Assembly: GCA_024689505.1 (NCBI GenBank)
Contig: JAILDJ010000272.1
Coordinates: forward strand, 1-64,000
Source of the DNA: Clostridiales bacterium
Lineage (GTDB): Bacteria; Bacillota; Clostridia; Lachnospirales; Bianqueaceae
Reading direction: 5' to 3'
DNA length: 64,000 nt
Positions 45,216 through 55,105 of this stretch are shown piece by piece. Both the position numbers and the translations under genes were made by a program. The notes beneath the pieces were generated by a model. The model searched no databases and was not told where the DNA came from. It worked only from the letters and a program-made list of their open reading frames with translations. Each line of letters begins with the position of its first letter. Within the stretch, counting starts at the first letter, position 1.

Positions 45216-45247
45216 CAATCGCACGGTAAAGGGAGCGGAAAAGATAC

Positions 45248-45826
45248 ATGAAACTGTTGGAAGAGCGTATTCGCCGGGATGGGATCGTCCGGGCCGGCAA
45301 CATTCTGAAGGTTGACAGCTTTTTGAATCACCAGATGGATATCGCTTTGTTTTCCGAGATGGGCAAGGAGTTTGCCCGTCTGTTTGCTGCATGTGGCGTC
45401 AATAAGATCTTAACCATAGAGGCATCCGGAATCGGTATTGCGTGCATCGTCGCGCAGGAGTTCGGGTGCCCTGTTGTTTTTGCTAAAAAGAACAAGACCA
45501 AGAACATCGCTGGCGATGTCTGGACCGCCAAGGTCGAATCGTTCACGCACGGCCGTGTCTATGACATCATCGTTTCCAAGGATTTCCTGACCAAGGACGA
45601 CCGTGTTCTGATCATCGATGATTTCCTGGCGATGGGATCCGCCCTGCAAGGATTGATCAAACTCGTGCAGGATTCCGGTGCCACATTGGTCGGCGCGGGC
45701 ATCGCGATCGAAAAAGCATTCCAGCCCGGCGGCGATCTGATCCGTTCGCAAGGCGTTCGTGTGGAATCCCTGGCGCGTATCGCGTCCATGGATCCGGAGA
45801 CCGGCGTAGAGTTTTGCGAAGATTGA
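45248..45826 (+). CDS. xpt: Xanthine phosphoribosyltransferase
   Basis: 192 residues. The PRPP-binding loop is VLIIDDFLAMGSALQGL, and the N-terminus MKLLEERIRRDGIVRAGNIL with VDSFLNHQMD is typical of Firmicutes Xpt. It converts xanthine (and guanine poorly) plus PRPP to XMP. It is followed by a nucleoside-type BMP lipoprotein and ABC transporter, so the cluster imports and salvages purines. The ribosome site AAAGGGAGCGG precedes the ATG. Confidence 0.95.
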   Translation: MKLLEERIRRDGIVRAGNILKVDSFLNHQMDIALFSEMGKEFARLFAACGVNKILTIEASGIGIACIVAQEFGCPVVFAKKNKTKNIAGDVWTAKVESFTHGRVYDIIVSKDFLTKDDRVLIIDDFLAMGSALQGLIKLVQDSGATLVGAGIAIEKAFQPGGDLIRSQGVRVESLARIASMDPETGVEFCED

Positions 45827-45879
45827 TGCGTTTTAAGCCTTGTATCGGCTTGAAATAAAACTTTTTGTGGAGGAAAAAA

Positions 45880-47151
45880 ATGAAGAAATTACTTGCTGTT
45901 CTCCTGGTACTGGCGATGGCGCTGAGCCTTTGCGCTTGTGCCTCCAAGCCCCAGGAAACTCAAAAGACCGATTCTCAGACAGAAGAGAAGACTGAGGAAG
46001 CACCTGCAGAAGAAGCACCTGCAGAAGAAGCCGAAGCTACTGGTAATACCGTAAAAGCTGGTTTCATCTTCTTGCATGATGAAAACTCTACCTATGACCT
46101 CAACTTCATGAACGCGGCGAAGGAAGCTTGCGAAGCTCTGGGTGTCGAGTACATCATCAAGACCAACATCCCGGAAGGCCAGGAGTGCTATGATGCAGCT
46201 CTTGAGCTGATCGATGAAGGATGCAACTTCATCTTTGCGGATTCTTTCGGCCATGAGGATTTCATGATCCAGGCTGCGAAAGAGAACCCGAACGTACAGT
46301 TTGCGCATGCGACCGGTACCAAAGCCCACACCGAAGGTCTGGCCAACTATCACAACGCGTTTGCTGAGATCTTTGAAGGCCGTTACCTGGCTGGAGTTGC
46401 GGCTGGCATGAAGCTCAACGAGATGATCGACAATGGTACGATCACTGCGGATCAGGCGAAGATGGGTTATGTTGGTGCTTTCACCTATGCCGAAGTTATC
46501 TCCGGTTACAGCTCCTTCTTCCTGGGCGCTCGTTCTGTTTGCCCGTCCGTAACGATGGAAGTTACCTTTACCGGTTCCTGGTATGATGAGACCGCCGAGA
46601 AGGAAGGCGCCAACAAGCTGATCCAGAACGGCTGCGTCCTGATCTCTCAGCACGCGGACTCCATGGGTGCTCCGACTGCCTGTGAGACGGCTGGTGTTCC
46701 GAACGTTTCCTACAATGGTTCCACCGAGAGCGTTGCTCCGAATACCTTTATCGTTTCTTCCCGTATCGACTGGGCTCCGTACATGACCTACTGCATGGAG
46801 TGCATCCGCGATGGCAAAGAGATCGACACCGACTGGACCGGTACTCTGGCTACCGGCTCTGTCAAGCTGACGGAAGTCAACGAGAAGGCGGCTGCCGCGG
46901 GTACTGCTGAAAAGCTTGAAGAAGTCCGTGCACAGCTTGAGAACGATACGCTGGAAGTCTATGACATCACCACCTTCACTGTAGGCGGCAATGGCGTAGA
47001 ATCTTATATGGCTGACGTTGATACCGATCCGGATTACACTCCGGATACCGAAGTAGTCGTGGATGGTGCGTTCCGTGAATCCAAGTTCCGTTCCGCTCCG
47101 TATTTCGACATGCAGATCGACGGCATCACCCTGCTGGATACCAAGTTCTAA
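45880..47151 (+). CDS. BMP-family purine nucleoside-binding lipoprotein
   Basis: 423 residues from ATG 45880 behind GTGGAGGAAAAA. Lipoprotein signal with lipobox L-C-A-C, lipidated at C20, then a Glu/Thr/Ala-rich linker and a type I periplasmic-binding fold of the BMP/Med/PnrA family (GFIFLHDENSTYDLNFMNAA, FADSFGHEDFM, YLAGVAAGMKL). Studied members bind purine nucleosides such as guanosine and inosine. It is the substrate-binding part of the ABC importer encoded downstream. A terminator-like hairpin follows, so it is probably made in excess over the transporter. Confidence 0.93.
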   Translation: MKKLLAVLLVLAMALSLCACASKPQETQKTDSQTEEKTEEAPAEEAPAEEAEATGNTVKAGFIFLHDENSTYDLNFMNAAKEACEALGVEYIIKTNIPEGQECYDAALELIDEGCNFIFADSFGHEDFMIQAAKENPNVQFAHATGTKAHTEGLANYHNAFAEIFEGRYLAGVAAGMKLNEMIDNGTITADQAKMGYVGAFTYAEVISGYSSFFLGARSVCPSVTMEVTFTGSWYDETAEKEGANKLIQNGCVLISQHADSMGAPTACETAGVPNVSYNGSTESVAPNTFIVSSRIDWAPYMTYCMECIRDGKEIDTDWTGTLATGSVKLTEVNEKAAAAGTAEKLEEVRAQLENDTLEVYDITTFTVGGNGVESYMADVDTDPDYTPDTEVVVDGAFRESKFRSAPYFDMQIDGITLLDTKF

Positions 47152-47181
47152 GAGAGAACAAAATCCAAACTATGTACCATC

Positions 47182-47225
47182 AAAAGGTCACAGCATCCCG
47201 CCAACCGGCTCTACTGTGACCTTTT
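47182..47225 (+). terminator. Hairpin terminator or attenuator between BMP and ABC genes
   Basis: Perfect 12-bp stem AAAAGGTCACAG/CTGTGACCTTTT with a 20-nt loop and a short T end. Probably partial, allowing read-through. Confidence 0.8.
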
Positions 47226-47312
47226 ATCCCTTATATAGGGTCCGGCTTACGAAAGAGCCGTGCGAAGGACGACGCTTTCGCAAACCGGATCTGAAAACCA
47301 AGGAGGCTCGAA

Positions 47313-48851
47313 TTGAGTACCAAAGAACCGATCATCAAAATGAGGGGCATCACAAAAACATTCGGTACGGTCGTAGCGAATGAGAATGCGCAGCTGGATA
47401 TCTACAGCGGCGAGATCCTGGCGATCCTCGGCGAAAACGGCAGTGGAAAGACCACGCTCATGAACATGCTGGCAGGCATCTATTTCCCGGATTCCGGCCA
47501 GATCTACATCAATGGGGAAGAAGTGGTCATCGCGTCCCCGAAGGATGCTTTCCAATATGGCATCGGCATGATCCATCAGCATTTCAAACTGGTCAATGTG
47601 CTGTCTGCCGCAGAGAATGTCGCACTGGGATTGAATGAGAAGGGGCGTTTCAATATCAAAAAAGTCGCGGAACGTATCCAGAAGCTCTGTGATCAGTATG
47701 GATTCGATATCGATCCTTATGAAAAGATCTACAATATGAGCGTCTCCCAGAAGCAGACGGTAGAGATCATGAAGGTACTTTATCGTGGGGCTGACGTGCT
47801 GATCCTTGATGAACCTACTGCGGTCCTGACACCGCAGGAGACGGAAAAACTGTTCAAAGTCCTGCGCAATATGCGCAACGATGGGAAAGCGGTCGTCATC
47901 ATCACTCATAAGATGAATGAAGTGGAAGAATTGTCCGACCGTGTGGCGGTCCTGCGCAAAGGGGCCTATGTCGGTGATATGCTGACAAAGGATACCAATG
48001 CAGAAGAGATGACCAACATGCTGGTCGGCCATCCGGTCAAACTTGAGATCGAACGGCCAGATCCGGTGGATCCGAAACCCAGGATCAAGGTCGAGCATCT
48101 GACGGTGCGCAACGAGGAAGGTCTGCTGAAGCTGGACGACGTTTCCTTTACGGCAAATTCAGGAGAGATCCTGGGGATCGCAGGTGTTTCCGGCAATGGG
48201 CAGAAAGAACTGTTGGAGGCGATCGCCGGGTTGCAGCCGACGGAAGCCGGGTCGATCCATTACATCGATGACGATGGTTCTGAGCGGGAACTGATCGGTA
48301 TGGATCCGCTGCTGATCCAGCGTATGGGTGTCTCGCTGTCCTTCGTTCCTGAGGATCGACTGGGCATGGGCCTTGTCGGCAGTATGGACATCACGGAGAA
48401 TATGATGCTTAGATCCTACCGCCGCGGCGCTTCCGTCTTCCTGGATCAGAAGAATCCGCATAAACTGGCGGCGCGCGTCGTAAAGAACCTGTCCGTCAAT
48501 ACACCGAATCTGGAAACTCAGGTCCGCAAATTATCCGGCGGCAACGTGCAGAAGGTGCTGGTCGGCCGTGAGATCTCATCGGCTCCGACGGTGCTTTTGA
48601 CGGCATATGCGGTGCGCGGACTGGATATCAATTCATCCTATACCATCTATGATCTGATCAACCGGCAGAAGCAGGAAGGCGTTGCTGTCATCTATGTAGG
48701 TGAGGATCTGGACGTACTGCTGGAACTGGCCGACAAGATCCTGGTCCTGTGCGGCGGCCGTGTCAGCGGTATCGTAGAAGGACGCCGGGCAGATAAGAAA
48801 CAAGTCGGCTTGATGATGACCCGTGTGGAGGCACAGAAAAACGATGACTAA
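47313..48851 (+). CDS. Nucleoside ABC transporter, double ATP-binding subunit
   Basis: 512 residues from TTG 47313, with AAGGAGG 6 nt upstream. First ABC domain is complete (Walker A GENGSGKTT, Q-loop HQHFKL, signature-like YNMSVSQKQ, Walker B DVLILDEPTA). The second is altered: Walker A GVSGNGQKE lacks the usual lysine-threonine pair, and the Walker B region reads TVLLTAYAVRGLD, as in the YufO/NupA type of BMP-linked importers. It powers nucleoside uptake with the two permeases. The next gene overlaps by 8 nt. Confidence 0.94.
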   Translation: MSTKEPIIKMRGITKTFGTVVANENAQLDIYSGEILAILGENGSGKTTLMNMLAGIYFPDSGQIYINGEEVVIASPKDAFQYGIGMIHQHFKLVNVLSAAENVALGLNEKGRFNIKKVAERIQKLCDQYGFDIDPYEKIYNMSVSQKQTVEIMKVLYRGADVLILDEPTAVLTPQETEKLFKVLRNMRNDGKAVVIITHKMNEVEELSDRVAVLRKGAYVGDMLTKDTNAEEMTNMLVGHPVKLEIERPDPVDPKPRIKVEHLTVRNEEGLLKLDDVSFTANSGEILGIAGVSGNGQKELLEAIAGLQPTEAGSIHYIDDDGSERELIGMDPLLIQRMGVSLSFVPEDRLGMGLVGSMDITENMMLRSYRRGASVFLDQKNPHKLAARVVKNLSVNTPNLETQVRKLSGGNVQKVLVGREISSAPTVLLTAYAVRGLDINSSYTIYDLINRQKQEGVAVIYVGEDLDVLLELADKILVLCGGRVSGIVEGRRADKKQVGLMMTRVEAQKNDD

Positions 48852-49941
48852 AACACATGCGCCTTTATTCCATATCGCGAAACGCCGCTCCATGAAATGG
48901 TATCATGCGATGGCGATCCGCGCGTTAGCGATCATCCTGGCGCTGATCCTGGATGCGGTGATCACAGCGATGGTCACCGGACTGAATCCGCTGGAGATCT
49001 ATGTGACGATCTTCAAGGGCTCTTTCGGCACGATCCGTAAGTTCTGGGTCCTGATGCAGAATATTGCGATCCTCCTGTGCGTTTCGATCGCCGTGACGCC
49101 GGCATTCAAGATGCGCTTTTGGAACATCGGTGGTGAAGGGCAGATCCTGGTAGGCGCCCTGGCGACCGCTGCCTGCATGATCCTTCTGGGCGATAAAGTT
49201 CCGAATGGTCTGCTGATCCCGATCATGGCCATCGCCAGCATCCTGGCGGGCGGCCTTTGGGGTCTGATTCCTGCCTTTTTCAAAGCGCGCTGGAATACGA
49301 ATGAAACGTTGTTTACGCTGATGATGAACTATGTTGCCACACAGTTGGTCGCATTCTTTGTGATCATCTGGGAAGTACCGAAAGGTGCCGGCCAGATCGG
49401 TATCATCAATCAGTCGTCACAGAGTGGATGGTTCCCCTATTTGGGCGGCAATGCATATCTGCTGAACATCATTATCGTCAGTATCCTGACGCTCTTTATC
49501 TTTGCCTATTTGAAATACAGTAAACATGGGTATGAGATCTCTGTCGTCGGGGAATCCGAGAGGACAGCGCGGTATATCGGTATCAAAGTCGAGAAGGTCA
49601 TCATGCGTACGATGGTGCTTTCCGGCGCGCTGTGCGGTATCGCGGGACTGTTGCTGGTCGCGGGTACGAACCATACAGTCACTACGTCGATTTCGGGCGG
49701 CCGCGGTTTTACCGCCGTCATGGTATCGTGGCTTGCGAAGTTCAATCCGCTGTACATGGTACTGACCAGTTTCCTGATCGTGTTCCTGGAGCGCGGCGCC
49801 AGTGCCATCTCTTCGAACTATGGACTGAATGCTTCGTTCGCAGATATCATCACAGGTATCATTTTGTTCTTCATCATCGCCTGCGAGTTTTTCGTAAACT
49901 ATCAGTTGGTCTGGCGTAAAAAAGAAGAGAGGAGGGCTTAA
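48844..49941 (+). CDS. Nucleoside ABC transporter permease 1
   Basis: 365 residues, about nine to ten membrane helices. Family text includes RFWNIGGEGQILVGALAT and FNTNETLFTLMMNYVA-like NTNETLFTLMMNY, typical of the YufP/NupB branch of the BPD_transp_2 family. The ATG overlaps the stop of the ATPase gene (GTGGAGGC ribosome site about 12 nt before). It forms the membrane channel with permease 2. Confidence 0.92.
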   Translation: MTKTHAPLFHIAKRRSMKWYHAMAIRALAIILALILDAVITAMVTGLNPLEIYVTIFKGSFGTIRKFWVLMQNIAILLCVSIAVTPAFKMRFWNIGGEGQILVGALATAACMILLGDKVPNGLLIPIMAIASILAGGLWGLIPAFFKARWNTNETLFTLMMNYVATQLVAFFVIIWEVPKGAGQIGIINQSSQSGWFPYLGGNAYLLNIIIVSILTLFIFAYLKYSKHGYEISVVGESERTARYIGIKVEKVIMRTMVLSGALCGIAGLLLVAGTNHTVTTSISGGRGFTAVMVSWLAKFNPLYMVLTSFLIVFLERGASAISSNYGLNASFADIITGIILFFIIACEFFVNYQLVWRKKEERRA

Positions 49942-49945
49942 CATC

Positions 49946-50968
49946 ATGGCAGCTGTACTTGCATCGATCGGTGCCTTCCTTGTCACCTTCATCCCCCGTG
50001 CCGTTGCACAGGGTATTCCGCTGCTGTTCGGTTCTACAGGTGAGACCATCACCGAAAAAGCCGGACACCTCAACCTGGGTATTCCCGGCATCATGTATGT
50101 CGGAGCCATCAGCGGTGTCATTGGTGCGTTCTTCTATGAACAGTACCTGAGAGTGAGCGGAGCTCCCACCAATGGGTTCCTCGTCATCTTCATTCCATTG
50201 ACGGCCTGCCTTGTAGGGTCTCTGCTCATGGGACTGATCTACAGCGTGCTGACCATTACCTTCCGTGCCAATCAGAACGTGGCCGGTCTGGCGCTGACTA
50301 CCTTTGGTATCGGTTTCGGCAATTTCTTCGGTGGCTCCTTGATCAAGCTGACCGGCAGCGAAGTACCCAATATCACCCTGTCTACCACAAGCGCGTATTT
50401 CAGCGCGAAACTGCCGGCAGCCGCTACCACGGGCTGGTTCGGAAAAGTTTTCCTGAATTACAGCTTCCTGGCGTATGTGGCGATCCTCGTGGCGTTTATC
50501 GCAGCGTTTGTCCTTAAGAGGACCCGTACCGGACTGAATCTGCGTGCGGTCGGAGAGAACCCCGGCACCGCGGACGCGGCCGGTATCGACGTCAATAAGT
50601 ACAAGTATACCGCGACCTGCCTGGGAGCCATGATCGCCGGCCTGGGCGGCCTGTATTATGTCATGGATTACGCTTGTGGCGTCTGGTCCAACGATGCATT
50701 CGGTGACCGCGGATGGCTCGCGATCGCGCTGGTCATCTTCACGGTATGGCGTCCCAACGTCAGTGTCTTCGCTTCGATCCTGTTCGGCGGTCTCTATATC
50801 CTGTATCTGTATATTCCTACAGGTATGAACCTTTCCCTCAAGGAATTGTACAAGATGCTGCCTTATGTGGTCACGCTGGTCGTTCTTATCATCTCGAGCA
50901 TGAAGAAGAAGAGAGAGAACCAGCCGCCGGAAGGTCTGGGCATCCCGTATTTCCGAGAAGAACGGTAG
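49946..50968 (+). CDS. Nucleoside ABC transporter permease 2
   Basis: 340 residues, polytopic. The N-terminal motif LFGSTGETITEKAGHLNLGI and the later GLNLRAVGENPGTADAAGID are characteristic of the YufQ/NupC branch of purine nucleoside permeases. It starts 4 nt after permease 1 with AGAGGAGGG as the ribosome site. It completes the xpt-BMP-ATPase-permease set. Confidence 0.93.
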   Translation: MAAVLASIGAFLVTFIPRAVAQGIPLLFGSTGETITEKAGHLNLGIPGIMYVGAISGVIGAFFYEQYLRVSGAPTNGFLVIFIPLTACLVGSLLMGLIYSVLTITFRANQNVAGLALTTFGIGFGNFFGGSLIKLTGSEVPNITLSTTSAYFSAKLPAAATTGWFGKVFLNYSFLAYVAILVAFIAAFVLKRTRTGLNLRAVGENPGTADAAGIDVNKYKYTATCLGAMIAGLGGLYYVMDYACGVWSNDAFGDRGWLAIALVIFTVWRPNVSVFASILFGGLYILYLYIPTGMNLSLKELYKMLPYVVTLVVLIISSMKKKRENQPPEGLGIPYFREER

Positions 50969-50978
50969 CTTTACATCT

Positions 50979-51003
50979 GCGCCTTTGTCTAGTGCAAAGG
51001 CGC
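50979..51003 (+). terminator. Probable terminator after the nucleoside transporter
   Basis: Perfect 9-bp stem GCGCCTTTG/CAAAGGCGC with a 7-nt loop; the following T-run is weak. Confidence 0.7.
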
Positions 51004-51069
51004 TTATTTGATATGTGGACTGTATATGGGATATCTATGCGTTTTGACACACAAAATATGCGTTTTCTC

Positions 51070-51171
51070 TTGACAATCCCACCAAATAGCTGTAAAATTT
51101 TATAGGTTGCCGTATGGTTTAATATATACCAACGAAAATCATTTCCGGACCTGCCGCAAGGCAGCCGTCCG
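51070..51171 (+). promoter_or_regulatory. Promoter and leader hairpin of rny
   Basis: Perfect TTGACA (51070-51075), 17-bp spacer, extended TGTAAAAT (-10 51093-51098). The leader of about 115 nt holds a stem CTGCC-GCAA-GGCAG (51151-51164), a GNRA-type loop, extended by CGGAC/GTCCG. It could be a regulatory or stabilising element. Confidence 0.7.
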
Positions 51172-51220
51172 TTCTTACGATTTGTGATCTATGAAAATTA
51201 AAGAAGGAGGTGTAATTATC

Positions 51221-52762
51221 TTGTGGTATGCTATAGAAGCTGTACTTGCGCTCCTGTTGATCGCCGTTGCTTTTTACTTTGGCATCCAGTACCGTAAAAA
51301 GGTTGCTGAAGCGCAGATCGGCCAGGCCGAGACCAAAGCCCGCGAGATCGTCGACGATGCGTTGAAGACCGCGGATGCCAAGAAGCGTGAAGCGTTGATC
51401 GAAGCTAAAGAAGAGTCCATGAAACTGCGCAATGACGTGGACAAGGAAATCAAGGAGCGGCGCAGCGAAGTACAGAAACAAGAAAAGCGACTTGTTCAGA
51501 AAGAAGAAGCGCTCGATCGCAAGAACGAGCAGCTGGAACGTAAAGATAACCAGATGAACAGGAAGCTGGAAGAAATAGAACGCAAGAATCAAGAAATTTC
51601 ACAGATTCATGAGAAAAAGATAGCTGAACTGGAAAAGATCTCCGGTCTGACGACAGACCAGGCGAAAGAGGTCCTGATCCGCTCTATCGAAGACGATGTC
51701 AAGCACGACGTCGCCGTCATGATCAAAGAAAATGAGACCCGTGCCAAAGAGGAATCCACCAAAAAAGCCAGAGAGATCCTGACCGGAGCTATTCAGCGCT
51801 GCGCAGCCGATCACGTTGCGGAAACTACGGTTTCCGTCGTGCCTCTGCCGAACGACGAAATGAAGGGCCGCATCATCGGAAGGGAAGGCCGCAACATCCG
51901 TGCGCTCGAGACCATGACCGGCATCGATCTGATCATCGACGATACGCCGGAAGCCGTGATCCTCTCCGGATTTGACGGCGTCCGCCGTGAGATCGCCCGC
52001 ATCGCGCTGGAAAAACTCATCGTTGACGGCCGCATCCATCCTGCCCGCATCGAGGAAATGGTCGGTAAGGCCACCAAAGAGGTGGAGACCAAGATCCGGG
52101 AAGAGGGTGAAGCCGCTACCTTCGATACCAATGTGCACGGCCTGCATCCGGAATTGATCCGGCTGCTGGGTAAGCTCCGGTATCGTACCAGTTACGGTCA
52201 GAATGTGCTGAAACATTCCATCGAAGTCTCCCATCTGGCAGGCCTTATGGCTGCGGAACTGGGACTGGACGTGCGCATGGCGAAACGTGCCGGATTGCTG
52301 CACGACATCGGCAAGGCTGTCGATCATGAAATGGAAGGCTCCCACGTTATGCTGGGTGCGCAGCTTTTGAAAAAGTATCATGAATCCCGTGTGGTGATCA
52401 ATGCAGTGGAAGCCCATCATGGTGATGTGGAGCCTGAAAGCGAGATCGCGGTCCTGGTGCAGGCAGCGGATTCTGTATCCGCGGCACGTCCCGGCGCCCG
52501 CAGAGAAACGCTGGAGAACTACATCACGCGTATGGAGAAACTGGAATCGATCGCCAACGATTTCAAAGGTGTCGAGAAGACCTTTGCGATCCAGGCCGGC
52601 CGTGAACTGCGCCTGATCGTTACACCGGAACAGGTCAACGACGATGAAATGGTGATCCTGGCCCGAGACGTTGCCAAACGGATCGAGAACGAACTCGAAT
52701 ATCCGGGACAGATCAAAGTCAACATCATTCGGGAAACCCGTGCTGTCGAGTATGCGAAGTAA
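51221..52762 (+). CDS. rny: Ribonuclease Y
   Basis: 513 residues from TTG 51221, 9 nt after AAGGAGGTG; an ATG at 51191 lacks a ribosome site. N-terminal membrane helix ([20 protein letters not shown]), a long charged coiled coil (about 25-190), a KH domain ([17 protein letters not shown]) and an HD domain ([17 protein letters not shown]). It is the main endonuclease starting mRNA decay in many Firmicutes and would work with PNPase. It has its own promoter and structured leader. Confidence 0.97.
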   Translation: MWYAIEAVLALLLIAVAFYFGIQYRKKVAEAQIGQAETKAREIVDDALKTADAKKREALIEAKEESMKLRNDVDKEIKERRSEVQKQEKRLVQKEEALDRKNEQLERKDNQMNRKLEEIERKNQEISQIHEKKIAELEKISGLTTDQAKEVLIRSIEDDVKHDVAVMIKENETRAKEESTKKAREILTGAIQRCAADHVAETTVSVVPLPNDEMKGRIIGREGRNIRALETMTGIDLIIDDTPEAVILSGFDGVRREIARIALEKLIVDGRIHPARIEEMVGKATKEVETKIREEGEAATFDTNVHGLHPELIRLLGKLRYRTSYGQNVLKHSIEVSHLAGLMAAELGLDVRMAKRAGLLHDIGKAVDHEMEGSHVMLGAQLLKKYHESRVVINAVEAHHGDVEPESEIAVLVQAADSVSAARPGARRETLENYITRMEKLESIANDFKGVEKTFAIQAGRELRLIVTPEQVNDDEMVILARDVAKRIENELEYPGQIKVNIIRETRAVEYAK

Positions 52763-52792
52763 CTTGAAGCGCATCGTTCCCTAACCGGACCC

Positions 52793-52828
52793 TACAGGAG
52801 TTTCCTTGAGTTTCAGGAGACTCCTGTA
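52793..52828 (+). terminator. Hairpin between rny and purB
   Basis: Stem TACAGGAGT (52793-52801)/ACTCCTGTA (52820-52828), followed by TTTGATTATAT. Possible weak terminator or attenuator; no separate strong promoter for purB is evident. Confidence 0.55.
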
Positions 52829-52859
52829 TTTGATTATATACATGAAGGAGGCCGATATC

Positions 52860-54290
52860 ATGCGAGATACTTATGAGACGCCCTTTAACTCCCGGTATGC
52901 CGGCAAGGAAATGCAATACCTCTTTTCACCTGACAAGAAATTCAAGACCTGGCGCAAGCTTTGGATCGCGCTGGCGGAAGCGGAGAAAGAGTTGGGTCTG
53001 GACATATCAGAAGAGCAGATCGAGGATCTGAAGCGCTATGCCGACGATATCAACTACGAAGTCGCCGCGGCGCGTGAGAAGGAAGTCCGCCATGACGTCA
53101 TGAGCCACGTCTACGCTTATGGTCAGCAGGCCGTCAAAGCCAAGCCCATCATCCATCTGGGTGCGACCAGCTGCTACGTGGGCGATAATACCGACCTCAT
53201 CATCATGTACGAGGCGCTGGAGCTGATCCGTACCAAACTGGTGGCGGTCATGGGGAAACTCGCGGCTTTCGCGGAGCAGTATAAAACCATGCCTACCCTG
53301 GGCTTCACGCACTATCAGCCGGCACAGCTGACAACGGTCGGCAAGCGTGCCTGCCTGTGGCTGGAAGAACTGTGGATGGACTATGGGGAACTCACACATC
53401 TGCTGGAGACCCGTCGCCTGCGCGGTGCGAAAGGCACCACGGGCACCCAGGCCAGTTTTATGGAATTGTTCGATCAGGACAGTGAGAAGGTCAAGGCGCT
53501 CGATCGTTTGGTGGCGCAGAAAATGGGTTATACCGATACCTATCCGGTCACCGGGCAGACCTATCCGCGCAAGTTCGACACCATGTGCCTGAACGTGCTC
53601 AGCCTCATTGCCCAGTCCTGTTATAAATTCGCCAATGATCTTAGGCTTCTGCAGAATCTTAAGGAAATGGAAGAACCCTTCGAAAAGAGTCAGATCGGTT
53701 CGTCCGCCATGGCCTATAAGCGCAATCCGATGCGGTCGGAGCGTATCTGCTCCCTGGCCCGGCTGGTGCTTGCCAATGTCATGAACCCGGCCATCACCGC
53801 ATCCACCCAGTGGTTCGAGCGCACGTTGGATGATTCTGCGAACAAACGCGTCTCCGTCAGCGAAAGCTTCCTGGCGGTCGACGGGATCCTGATGATCATG
53901 CTGAACGTAACGGAAGGTATGGTCGTATATCCCAAAGTCATCCGCACGCATGTGATGAGCGAACTGCCGTTCATGGCCACCGAAATGATCATCATGGAAG
54001 AGGTCAAGCGAGGCGGGGATCGGCAGGAGCTGCACGAGCGCATCCGCGTCCATTCCATGGAAGCGGCCCGCATGGTCAAACAGGAAGGACGTCCGAATGA
54101 TCTGATCGAACGGGTCGAGAACGATCCTTTCTTCAAAATGAGTAAAGAAGAACTGGAGCAGGCACTGGAGCCCGAGCATTTCATCGGACGTGCCCCGCAG
54201 CAGGTCGATGATTTCCTGAACGAATACATCCGGCCGATCCTGGATGCGAATCAGGAACTGCTGGACCAGCATGCCAGTCTCTCAGTGTAA
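52860..54290 (+). CDS. purB: Adenylosuccinate lyase
   Basis: 476 residues from ATG 52860 with GAAGGAGGCC upstream; the open frame before it runs through the hairpin. Signature SSAMAYKRNPMRSERI is clear, with HLGATSCYVGDNTD and TLGFTHYQPAQLTT containing catalytic histidines. It cleaves SAICAR and adenylosuccinate in purine synthesis. This length and sequence fit the longer, eukaryote-like PurB branch found in several Clostridia. proC follows after 15 nt. Confidence 0.96.
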   Translation: MRDTYETPFNSRYAGKEMQYLFSPDKKFKTWRKLWIALAEAEKELGLDISEEQIEDLKRYADDINYEVAAAREKEVRHDVMSHVYAYGQQAVKAKPIIHLGATSCYVGDNTDLIIMYEALELIRTKLVAVMGKLAAFAEQYKTMPTLGFTHYQPAQLTTVGKRACLWLEELWMDYGELTHLLETRRLRGAKGTTGTQASFMELFDQDSEKVKALDRLVAQKMGYTDTYPVTGQTYPRKFDTMCLNVLSLIAQSCYKFANDLRLLQNLKEMEEPFEKSQIGSSAMAYKRNPMRSERICSLARLVLANVMNPAITASTQWFERTLDDSANKRVSVSESFLAVDGILMIMLNVTEGMVVYPKVIRTHVMSELPFMATEMIIMEEVKRGGDRQELHERIRVHSMEAARMVKQEGRPNDLIERVENDPFFKMSKEELEQALEPEHFIGRAPQQVDDFLNEYIRPILDANQELLDQHASLSV

Positions 54291-54305
54291 TCAAAGGAGC
54301 ATATC

Positions 54306-55103
54306 ATGAATCAGATCACCATCAGTTTTATCGGAGCCGGCAATATCGGCGGTGCCTTGATCCAGGCCATCAGCAATCTGAACAAGGGATATGTGATCAA
54401 AGCATATGACGTTTCCGAGAAGGCCATGCGCCGTGCCGAGTCGATGTTTGCCATCGGCTGCGGATCCATTCGTGAAGTTGCCAGCCATACCGATATCGTG
54501 ATCATGGCTGTCAAACCGCAGTATTACAACGAAGTCATCGAAGAGCTGCGCGATGCGATGGAGCCTAATACTATCGTCATCAGTCTGGCGCCAGGCTGGG
54601 GCGTGTCTTTGCTGAAGGAAAAGCTGGGTGCGGAACGCCGCATCGTGCGTGCCATGCCGAATACGCCGGCACAGGTCGGTGAAGGCATGTCTGCCGTAGC
54701 GTTTTCTCATGATGCATATACGGCTGATGAAAAGAACGCGGTCCTGGATATCTTCCGCGGCGCAGGTCACGTGATCGAAGTCCGCGAGGAGATGATGGAT
54801 GCCGTAATGGCACTGTCCGGCTGCGCTCCGGCCTACGGCTATATTTTCATCGAGGCGTTGGGCGATATCGGAACAGCGCTGGGTTTGCCGCGTGCCACCT
54901 GCTATGAACTGGCGGCACAGACGCTTCTTGGTGCGTCCAAGATGGTGCTGGAGAGCGGTAAACATCCGGGCGAGTTGAAAGACATGGTCTGCACACCCGG
55001 CGGTACGACCATCCAGGGCGTTATGGCGCTTGAGGAAAGCGGTTTCCGTAACGCCATCATCCAGGCGGTCGCGGCGACGTATCGTAAAGCAAAGGAATTA
55101 TAA
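54306..55103 (+). CDS. proC: Pyrroline-5-carboxylate reductase
   Basis: 265 residues. NAD(P) site FIGAGNIGGALIQA at the N-terminus and the C-terminal helical domain with PGGTTIQGVMALEESGFRNAI. It reduces P5C to proline. In hydroxyproline users ProC consumes the P5C made by HypD; here hypD and pruA lie 10-15 kb upstream rather than adjacent, so a general proline role is equally likely. It is in the purB operon and the nudix gene starts 2 nt after its stop. Confidence 0.96.
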   Translation: MNQITISFIGAGNIGGALIQAISNLNKGYVIKAYDVSEKAMRRAESMFAIGCGSIREVASHTDIVIMAVKPQYYNEVIEELRDAMEPNTIVISLAPGWGVSLLKEKLGAERRIVRAMPNTPAQVGEGMSAVAFSHDAYTADEKNAVLDIFRGAGHVIEVREEMMDAVMALSGCAPAYGYIFIEALGDIGTALGLPRATCYELAAQTLLGASKMVLESGKHPGELKDMVCTPGGTTIQGVMALEESGFRNAIIQAVAATYRKAKEL

Positions 55104-55105
55104 AC

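Noticed and set aside
45180..45247. Guanine riboswitch before xpt
   Set aside because: The three-way-junction core is missing and the leader is too short to hold it upstream of the ribosome site.
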